From Vibrio cincinnatiensis DSM 19608 (lineage in GTDB: Bacteria; Pseudomonadota; Gammaproteobacteria; Enterobacterales; Vibrionaceae), in the NCBI RefSeq assembly GCF_900167345.1, contig NZ_FUXB01000007.1, forward strand, positions 158,083 to 222,082: DNA of 64,000 nt, given 5' to 3'. A program made the translations under genes and the position numbers. This document shows, in pieces, positions 58,215-64,000 of the stretch (position 1 is its first letter; every line of letters starts with the position of its first letter). The notes under the pieces were generated by a model. That model had not been told where the DNA came from, ran no database searches, and saw only the letters and a program-made list of their open reading frames with translations.

Positions 58215-58230
58215 TGTGAATCGAGTCACA
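58215..58230. promoter_or_regulatory. CRP-binding site upstream of raiA
   Basis: TGTGA-ATCGAG-TCACA, both half-sites exact for the CRP consensus. It lies between the bamD terminator and raiA, so raiA is the likely target; E. coli raiA has been reported as CRP-dependent, as I recall. Confidence 0.65.
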
Positions 58231-58274
58231 TTGGTTCTTCTCTTCTTCTTGTCAGAGCTTCATTTTGTTTTCTC

Positions 58275-58308
58275 AAAGAAAAAACCAGCAGCGTTTAACT
58301 ACTGGTTT
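58275..58308 (-). terminator. Terminator after bamD
   Basis: AAACCAG / CTGGTTT stem followed on the minus strand by TTTTTTCTTT. Confidence 0.75.
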
Positions 58309-58341
58309 CTAGCTTGTCTATCTCTTTTCGTATCAATCTAT

Positions 58342-59073
58342 CTATGGGCGTGGGTTTAGCTGAATGAGTTGTTGGGTTCGTTCAACCGCTTCGTCTAGCC
58401 CTAATTGTTGATAAGCTTTTAATTGAATCGTCAGTGATTTACGAGCCGCTTCTGTTCCAGGGTAGGTTTTTTGCAACTCTTGAGAGCGATTGATTGCGGC
58501 AACCCAAGCTTCACGGCGTAAATAAAAGTCAGCGGTGGCTAAGTCGTAATCGGCTAATCGATTTTTTAAAGCATACATGCGTTGCTGAGCGTCTTTAGCA
58601 TAGGGGCTATTCGGGTAGCGTTCTAATAAACGTTTAAAAGCAGCAAAAGCCGATTTAGCGGGCTCAGGATCCCGATCACTTCGATCAATATTGAATAGTG
58701 CATGCATGAAATTACGATCTTGAGCCATATGAGTGAGTCCTCGCATATAGAGCACCCAATCCATCTTTTCATGGGTTGGATTAAGACGAGTAAAGCGTTC
58801 TATCGTTGCTAGCCCGAGTGCGAGATCATCATTTTTGTAGTAGGCATAGATTAAATCAAGTTGTACTTGCTCTGAATAAGCGCCAAAAGGGTAGCGAGAA
58901 TCCAGTGCTTCGAGCTTATCTATCGCGGTGAGCCAGTTGCCACTTTGCAGCGATAGTTGTGCCTCACTGTACAGTTCTGCGGGGGGAACGTCTGGGACAA
59001 TCTCTTCTTTACTCGAACAGCCTGTCAGTAATAAAGATAACGCGAGTAAACCCGATAAAGTTTGGTATTTCAT
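58342..59073 (-). CDS. bamD: Outer-membrane assembly lipoprotein BamD
   Basis: BamD is the essential lipoprotein of the BAM complex that inserts beta-barrels in the outer membrane. The 243-residue precursor has a signal sequence with lipobox LLLTGC (Cys about residue 19). Five TPR-like repeats follow, e.g. AELYSEAQLSLQSGNWLTAIDKLEALDSRYPFGAY and LLERYPNSPYAKDAQQRM. Length equals E. coli BamD (245). It is divergent from rluD, as in E. coli. Confidence 0.95.
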   Translation of the reverse strand: MKYQTLSGLLALSLLLTGCSSKEEIVPDVPPAELYSEAQLSLQSGNWLTAIDKLEALDSRYPFGAYSEQVQLDLIYAYYKNDDLALGLATIERFTRLNPTHEKMDWVLYMRGLTHMAQDRNFMHALFNIDRSDRDPEPAKSAFAAFKRLLERYPNSPYAKDAQQRMYALKNRLADYDLATADFYLRREAWVAAINRSQELQKTYPGTEAARKSLTIQLKAYQQLGLDEAVERTQQLIQLNPRP

Positions 59074-59225
59074 GTCAGGATTCGATTCCTTGCAATAAAG
59101 CTTCTAGACTAGGAGCAGGATGCTCCATAAATCGTTTCGTTACTTTCTTTTCAGTAACAGATACAATAAAGCCTATTTTTCCACACTAGTGGCTATTAGT
59201 CTCACGGTTTTTAAAAAAGTTCGAT

Positions 59226-60200
59226 ATGGCTCAGCAGATTGAATTAACTCAAACAGTAAAAGAAAGCCAGCTTGGTCAGCGTTTAGATCAAGCGGTAGCA
59301 GAATTGTTCACCGATTTTTCTCGCTCACGGCTGAAAGAATGGCTATTGGACGGGAAAATTACCGTCGATGGTCTTGTTGTCACTAAACCCAGAACAAAAA
59401 TGATGGGTGGAGAAAATATTACGGTTTTGGCCGAGTTAGAAGATGAGCAACGGTGGGAAGCACAAGATATTCCACTCAATATTGTTTATGAAGATGACGA
59501 TATTATCGTGATCAATAAGCCTAGAGATTTCGTTGTGCACCCCGGTGCAGGAACGCCGGATGGTACGGTCTTAAATGCATTATTATTTCACTTCCCTCCC
59601 ATTGCGGAAGTGCCTCGTGCAGGCATTGTGCACCGTTTAGATAAAGATACGACTGGGTTAATGGTGGTGGCGAAAACTGTCCCTGCACAAACCCGATTGG
59701 TCCGTGAACTACAAAAACGCAATATTACTCGTGAATATGAAGCGATAGCGATTGGTAAAATGACCGCCGGTGGAATGATCGACAAGCCAATTGGTCGCCA
59801 TGCTACAAAGCGAACTTTAATGGCGGTTACTCCAATGGGAAAACCTGCCGTAACGCATTATCGTGTTGCTGAACATTTTCGTGAACACACTCGAATCCGG
59901 CTTCGTCTGGAAACGGGTCGCACGCACCAAATTCGTGTCCATATGGCGTATTTGCAACATCCTTTATTAGGAGATACCGCTTATGGTGGGCGGGCTCGCA
60001 TTCCAAAAGGTGCATCTGAAGAGCTAACAGAAATGATTCGTCATTTTGACCGACAAGCGCTGCATGCGGTGATGCTGAAGTTTGCTCACCCTATTACCGA
60101 GGAAGTGTTGGAATTTCATGCGCCAGTTCCCGATGATATGGTTGTGATGGCTGAAGCATTACGTGAAGATGCTAAGTTGAATTATTCACAAGAGTATTAA
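59226..60200 (+). CDS. rluD: 23S rRNA pseudouridine(1911/1915/1917) synthase RluD
   Basis: RluD makes three pseudouridines in helix 69 of 23S rRNA. The 324-residue protein has an S4 RNA-binding domain (about 17-80) and a RluA-type catalytic domain with the active Asp in GIVHRLDKDTTGLMVVAKT (about residue 139). It also has LETGRTHQIRVHMAYL and HPLLGDTAYGG. pgeF starts two bases after its stop, so the genes are coupled; clpB follows, the same order as in E. coli. Confidence 0.96.
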   Translation: MAQQIELTQTVKESQLGQRLDQAVAELFTDFSRSRLKEWLLDGKITVDGLVVTKPRTKMMGGENITVLAELEDEQRWEAQDIPLNIVYEDDDIIVINKPRDFVVHPGAGTPDGTVLNALLFHFPPIAEVPRAGIVHRLDKDTTGLMVVAKTVPAQTRLVRELQKRNITREYEAIAIGKMTAGGMIDKPIGRHATKRTLMAVTPMGKPAVTHYRVAEHFREHTRIRLRLETGRTHQIRVHMAYLQHPLLGDTAYGGRARIPKGASEELTEMIRHFDRQALHAVMLKFAHPITEEVLEFHAPVPDDMVVMAEALREDAKLNYSQEY

Positions 60201-60202
60201 TT

Positions 60203-60928
60203 ATGAATAAGATTATTCCCAACTGGCCAGCACCGGACAATATTAAAGCCTTTGCTTCTACACGAATCGGCGGGTTTTCTCATCCGCCGTATCAGGGCTT
60301 AAATCTCGGTACGCATGTTGGGGATGATCCGAAATTGGTGTTACGTAACCGCGAATGGGTGCAGATGATGAGCCAAATGCCCTCATCCCCCATCTGGTTA
60401 AATCAAACGCATTCAACTAAGGTTGTGGAAGTTGATCAGCCAACAAAAGCGATCTTGGATGCTGATGGTCTTTTCACCGCCTCTCCTCGTGTGGTTTGCT
60501 CAGCGATGACAGCCGATTGCTTACCCGTACTTCTCACCAATAGCCAAGGAACACAAGTTGCGGCTGTTCATGCGGGTTGGCGTGGGTTGGCGGGAGGTAT
60601 TGTTGAAAATGCGCTGCAAAAATTGACCGGCCACCCTCTTGTTTGGTTAGGTCCGGCTATTGGTACGCAAGCCTTTGAGGTCGGGAATGAGGTCAGAGAA
60701 GCGTTTTGCGATCATGATGGCGATGCGACACAGGCGTTTTTAGCGACTTCACAGCAAGGCAAATGGTTGGCTGATATGGTGAAGTTAACTCGGTTACGGT
60801 TAGCAAAATTGGGTATTGACCAAGTCTATAGCTGCGACCTTTGCACCTATCAACACCCCCAACAATTTTATTCTTATCGCCGTGAGGGCATCACAGGTCG
60901 GCAAGCCAGCTTTATTTGGATGGAATAG
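60203..60928 (+). CDS. pgeF: Purine nucleoside phosphorylase/laccase-family protein YfiH (PgeF)
   Basis: YfiH/PgeF is a DUF152 metalloprotein. In E. coli it is reported as a peptidoglycan editing factor; related proteins have laccase or purine nucleoside phosphorylase activity. The 241-residue protein has the metal ligands in NQTHSTKVV (His), MTADCLPVLL (Cys) and VHAGWRGLAGG (His). It also has the terminal YSYRREGITGRQASFIWM. It lies two bases after rluD and upstream of clpB, which has its own heat-shock promoter. Confidence 0.92.
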   Translation: MNKIIPNWPAPDNIKAFASTRIGGFSHPPYQGLNLGTHVGDDPKLVLRNREWVQMMSQMPSSPIWLNQTHSTKVVEVDQPTKAILDADGLFTASPRVVCSAMTADCLPVLLTNSQGTQVAAVHAGWRGLAGGIVENALQKLTGHPLVWLGPAIGTQAFEVGNEVREAFCDHDGDATQAFLATSQQGKWLADMVKLTRLRLAKLGIDQVYSCDLCTYQHPQQFYSYRREGITGRQASFIWME

Positions 60929-60951
60929 TCTTATAAAGTTTATGGTATTGG

Positions 60952-60980
60952 CTTGAAATTTCCCCTCTGCGTAACCATCT
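60952..60980 (+). promoter_or_regulatory. Sigma-32 heat-shock promoter for clpB
   Basis: CTTGAAA (60952-60958), a 14-bp spacer and AACCATCT (60973-60980), compared with CTTGAAA-N13/14-CCCCATWT. It lies about 50 bp before clpB. Confidence 0.75.
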
Positions 60981-61026
60981 TTCTATACGTCATTAGTTTA
61001 TCTCCGACGAGATTAAGAAGGTGGTT

Positions 61027-63600
61027 ATGCGTCTCGATAGATTTACCAGCAAATTTCAAATAGCGATTTCCGATGCTCAGTCGCTCGCACTTGGGCGCGA
61101 TCATCAGTATATCGAACCTGTACATTTGATGGTGGCATTACTCGATCAAAATGGCAGTCCGATTCGTCCATTATTAACCATGCTCAGTGTGGATGTTGCC
61201 CAGTTACGTTCTAAATTGGGTGAAATGCTTGATCGTTTGCCTAAAGTGAGTGGGATTGGCGGTGATATTCAGCTTTCTAATGCACTCGGTTCACTTTTTA
61301 ACCTCTGTGATAAAGTGGCGCAAAAGCGTCAAGATGCTTATATCTCTTCGGAAATATTTTTACTCGCCGCATTGGAAGATCGTGGCCCTCTGGGTCAACT
61401 ATTAAAAGAGATAGGATTGAGTGAAAAGAAAGTTTCTGAAGCCATTGAAAGTATCCGTGGTGGTCAGAAAGTGAATGATCCTAATGCAGAAGAGCTTCGT
61501 CAAGCTTTAGAAAAATTCACCATCGATCTCACCGAGCGAGCAGAGCAAGGTAAACTTGATCCTGTGATTGGGCGTGATGATGAAATTCGCCGTACCATCC
61601 AAGTGTTGCAGCGCCGCACTAAAAATAACCCGGTGATTATCGGGGAGCCAGGGGTGGGTAAAACCGCGATTGTCGAAGGGCTGGCACAACGGATCATTAA
61701 TAATGAAGTTCCTGAAGGGCTTCGTGGGCGTCGAGTGCTTTCGTTGGATATGGGAGCTCTGGTTGCGGGGGCCAAATATCGCGGTGAATTTGAAGAGCGA
61801 TTGAAATCTGTTTTAAATGAACTTGCCAAAGAAGAAGGCAATGTCATTCTTTTCATTGATGAACTGCATACTATGGTTGGTGCTGGTAAAGGCGAAGGCT
61901 CAATGGATGCGGGTAATATGTTGAAACCCGCTTTGGCGCGCGGTGAGTTGCACTGTGTTGGAGCCACCACACTGGATGAATATCGTCAATATATAGAAAA
62001 AGATCCAGCGCTGGAGCGTCGTTTCCAAAAAGTATTAGTGGATGAGCCAACGGTCGAAGATACGGTTGCTATTTTGCGTGGCCTCAAAGAGCGCTATGAA
62101 TTACACCATCATGTTGAGATCACCGATCCGGCCATCGTGGCTGCGGCAACACTATCACACCGTTATGTTTCGGATCGTCAATTGCCTGATAAAGCAATTG
62201 ATTTGATTGATGAGGCAGCCTCAAGTATCCGCATGCAAATGGACTCTAAGCCCGAGGCCTTAGACAAACTGGAACGAAAAATTATCCAACTCAAAATTGA
62301 GCAACAAGCTTTAATTAATGAGCATGATGAGGCTAGTGAAAAACGGCTCAGTATCCTTAACGATGAACTGAAGGAGAAAGAGCGAGAGTATGCAGAATTA
62401 GAAGAGATTTGGAATACCGAAAAAGCTGCGCTTTCGGGGACTCAACATATCAAAGCAGAACTGGAGCAAGCTCGTTTAGATTTAGAAGTCGCTAGACGTG
62501 CGGGAGACTTAAGTCGCATGTCCGAATTGCAGTACGGGCGAATTCCTGAGCTGGAAAAACAACTCGACTTAGCCACTCAAGCGGAAATGCAAGAGATGAC
62601 ATTGCTGCGTAACAAAGTCACCGATGAAGAGATAGCGGAAGTTCTTTCTAAACAGACGGGGATTCCGGTTTCTAAAATGCTGGAAGCGGAGAAAGAGAAA
62701 TTACTGCGCATGGAAGAGGTTCTTCACCAGCGAGTGATTGGACAGGCTGAAGCCGTTGAAGTGGTTGCGAATGCCATTCGCCGTAGTCGTGCTGGGCTTT
62801 CGGATCCCAATCGCCCAATTGGCTCGTTCTTATTCTTAGGCCCAACAGGGGTTGGGAAAACCGAACTGTGTAAAACGTTAGCGAACTTCATGTTTGATAG
62901 TGAAGATGCCATGGTGCGGATTGATATGTCTGAGTTTATGGAGAAACACTCTGTAGCTCGACTAGTTGGTGCACCTCCGGGCTATGTAGGGTATGAAGAA
63001 GGGGGATATTTAACCGAGGCTGTGCGTCGGAAACCCTATTCTGTTCTTTTACTGGATGAGGTCGAGAAAGCACACCCTGATGTGTTTAATATTCTATTAC
63101 AGGTATTAGATGATGGGCGTTTGACCGATGGACAGGGAAGAACGGTCGATTTTCGCAATACCGTTGTGATTATGACTTCGAACCTAGGTTCATCAAGAAT
63201 TCAAGAACAGTTTGCCTCTCTGGATTATCAAGGGATGAAAGAGCAAGTGATGGAGGTGGTGAGTAAGCATTTCCGCCCTGAGTTTTTAAACCGTATTGAT
63301 GAAAGTGTTGTATTCCATCCGTTAGGTAAAGAGCACATTAAATCCATCGCTCTTATCCAGATTGAACGGTTACGTCAGCGGTTAGCAGACAAAGATTATG
63401 AGTTGAACGTAAATGATGAAGCGTTAAACTTAATCGCACAAGTGGGATTTGATCCTGTTTATGGTGCAAGACCGCTGAAAAGAGCAATTCAACAAACGGT
63501 TGAAAACCCGCTAGCTAAATCAATCTTAGCAGGGCAGTTTGTGCCTGGAATGCCAATCTACTTAGAAGTGAAAGATGGCAACATTACAGCTCATCAGTAA
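61027..63600 (+). CDS. clpB: ATP-dependent disaggregase ClpB
   Basis: ClpB is the Hsp104-type disaggregase that works with DnaK. The 857-residue protein has an N domain (about 1-145) and a first AAA+ domain with Walker [10 protein letters not shown] (about 206-214). The coiled-coil M domain (about 410-525) follows, then a second AAA+ domain with Walker [10 protein letters not shown] (about 605-613) and the SNLGS sensor. The ATG at 61027 gives the exact E. coli start [11 protein letters not shown] and length, with GAAGG six bases upstream. A GTG two codons before is not needed. A sigma-32 promoter precedes it. Confidence 0.97.
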   Translation: MRLDRFTSKFQIAISDAQSLALGRDHQYIEPVHLMVALLDQNGSPIRPLLTMLSVDVAQLRSKLGEMLDRLPKVSGIGGDIQLSNALGSLFNLCDKVAQKRQDAYISSEIFLLAALEDRGPLGQLLKEIGLSEKKVSEAIESIRGGQKVNDPNAEELRQALEKFTIDLTERAEQGKLDPVIGRDDEIRRTIQVLQRRTKNNPVIIGEPGVGKTAIVEGLAQRIINNEVPEGLRGRRVLSLDMGALVAGAKYRGEFEERLKSVLNELAKEEGNVILFIDELHTMVGAGKGEGSMDAGNMLKPALARGELHCVGATTLDEYRQYIEKDPALERRFQKVLVDEPTVEDTVAILRGLKERYELHHHVEITDPAIVAAATLSHRYVSDRQLPDKAIDLIDEAASSIRMQMDSKPEALDKLERKIIQLKIEQQALINEHDEASEKRLSILNDELKEKEREYAELEEIWNTEKAALSGTQHIKAELEQARLDLEVARRAGDLSRMSELQYGRIPELEKQLDLATQAEMQEMTLLRNKVTDEEIAEVLSKQTGIPVSKMLEAEKEKLLRMEEVLHQRVIGQAEAVEVVANAIRRSRAGLSDPNRPIGSFLFLGPTGVGKTELCKTLANFMFDSEDAMVRIDMSEFMEKHSVARLVGAPPGYVGYEEGGYLTEAVRRKPYSVLLLDEVEKAHPDVFNILLQVLDDGRLTDGQGRTVDFRNTVVIMTSNLGSSRIQEQFASLDYQGMKEQVMEVVSKHFRPEFLNRIDESVVFHPLGKEHIKSIALIQIERLRQRLADKDYELNVNDEALNLIAQVGFDPVYGARPLKRAIQQTVENPLAKSILAGQFVPGMPIYLEVKDGNITAHQ

Positions 63601-63606
63601 TTAGGT

Positions 63607-63645
63607 AAAAAAGAGACTTGGTCTGAGGAGATTAAGTCTCTTTTT
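63607..63645 (+). terminator. Rho-independent terminator after clpB
   Basis: AAAGAGACTT / AAGTCTCTTT stem (63610-63619, 63634-63643) followed by T-rich DNA. It insulates the rRNA promoters downstream. Confidence 0.8.
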
Positions 63646-63728
63646 CTATTCAAATTTGATTAATATGGAGTTTTAGTCGTTTTTTTGAGCGTTTGAACTT
63701 GAATTTATAAGAATTATCATTTTATCTA

Positions 63729-63756
63729 TTGCCAACGTTAATTAACTCCCTATAAT
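63729..63756 (+). promoter_or_regulatory. rRNA operon promoter P1
   Basis: TTGCCA (63729-63734), a 16-bp spacer, an exact TATAAT (63751-63756) and a GCGC discriminator, typical of a stringent rrn P1. The DNA before it is AT-rich, as expected for an UP element. Confidence 0.85.
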
Positions 63757-63844
63757 GCGCCCTCACTGACACGGCAGACGCCGCAAGGCTTTAGGGAGTG
63801 TCAGTTGAGGGAAAGCTTCTAAAAAAGAAAATTTGAAAAAGTGT

Positions 63845-63872
63845 TTGACACGCCAAATTAACTCGCTAGAAT
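63845..63872 (+). promoter_or_regulatory. rRNA operon promoter P2
   Basis: An exact TTGACA (63845-63850), a 16-bp spacer and TAGAAT (63867-63872), 116 bp after P1. Confidence 0.85.
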
Positions 63873-63879
63873 GCACCTC

Positions 63880-64000
63880 CGCTTCGAAGCTCTCATGAGA
63901 CTCGCAAGCACCGCTCTTTAACAATTTAAACCAATCAATCTGTGTGGGCACTCGTTGATGATAATCAAAAAGATTTATCGATGAACTGAGTGACCAATCA
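63880..64000 (+). other. 16S rRNA leader (mature 16S outside window)
   Basis: Contains the boxA antitermination motif GCTCTTTAACAAT (63913-63925) and the stretch AATCTGTGTGGGCACTCG shared with E. coli rrn leaders. The mature 16S gene would start beyond the right edge. Confidence 0.85.

Larger units (their letters stand above)
57938..58341. other. bamD-raiA intergenic region
   Basis: 404 bp without a credible gene. On the minus strand it holds, in order, the bamD terminator, a CRP-type palindrome, and about 275 AT-rich bases that must contain the raiA promoter and leader. I could not fix the -10/-35. Confidence 0.5.

Noticed and set aside
61500..61970. 156-codon open frame antisense to clpB
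   Set aside because: Lies wholly inside a conserved AAA+ region on the opposite strand and has no family resemblance; it is a by-product of clpB codon use.
1..64000. CRISPR arrays, insertion sequences, prophage, tRNA genes
   Set aside because: No regularly spaced repeats, transposase or phage genes, or tRNA cloverleaf with CCA end was seen.

Overview
The window reads as a stretch of the main chromosome of a Vibrio. The gene order (truB-rpsO-pnp-nlpI, rocS, prfC, prfB-lysS-vpsR, mutH/rppH-ptsP-lgt-thyA-nptA-nhaR-hlyU-rpsT-murJ-ribF-ileS-lspA-fkpB-ispH, anmK/nagZ, btsSR, aroF-tyrA, slt-trpR, pheA, raiA, bamD, rluD-pgeF-clpB, then an rRNA operon promoter) matches, from memory, the V. cholerae VC0643 to VC0711 region. 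VpsR, RocS and HlyU orthologues support this. The species cannot be decided from sequence alone. I see no insertion sequences, prophage, CRISPR array or tRNA genes.

Layout. 1-13.8 kb: translation and RNA genes (infB end, rbfA, truB, rpsO, pnp, nlpI), the oxygen-independent ubiquinone genes ubiT and ubiUV split by the c-di-GMP enzyme gene rocS, then yhbS-like, holD-rimI and prfC. 13.9-22 kb: srmB, trmN6, brnQ, prfB with its programmed frameshift, lysS, vpsR. 22-33.5 kb: tas, mutH, a 612-bp gene-free gap, rppH-ptsP-tauE/safE-lgt-thyA, nptA, nhaR, hlyU, rpsT. 33.8-41.4 kb: murJ-ribF-ileS-lspA-fkpB-ispH. 41.4-48.3 kb: a CstA/BtsT-type pyruvate transporter, a small lipoprotein, anmK and nagZ (cell-wall recycling) and the pyruvate-sensing pair btsSR. 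48.5-57.5 kb: aromatic amino-acid genes (aroF-tyrA, trpR, pheL-pheA) with plzA, ettA, slt and yjjX. 57.6-64 kb: raiA, bamD, rluD-pgeF-clpB, and the P1/P2 promoters and leader of an rRNA operon whose 16S gene lies beyond the right edge.

No wholly new protein system stands out. The most interesting signals are regulatory. (1) The mutH-rppH gap holds a cluster of DnaA boxes and an exact IHF consensus, in the same genetic context as the E. coli DnaA-reactivating site DARS2. (2) Three BtsR-type octamers repeat exactly every 20 bp upstream of cstA, close to the btsSR genes. (3) pheA has a complete leader-peptide attenuator, with a 15-codon ORF containing five Phe codons. (4) Three TyrR-box-like sites precede aroF. 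(5) A perfect CRP-type palindrome lies upstream of raiA. (6) Three c-di-GMP genes (rocS, vpsR, plzA) fall within this otherwise housekeeping region.
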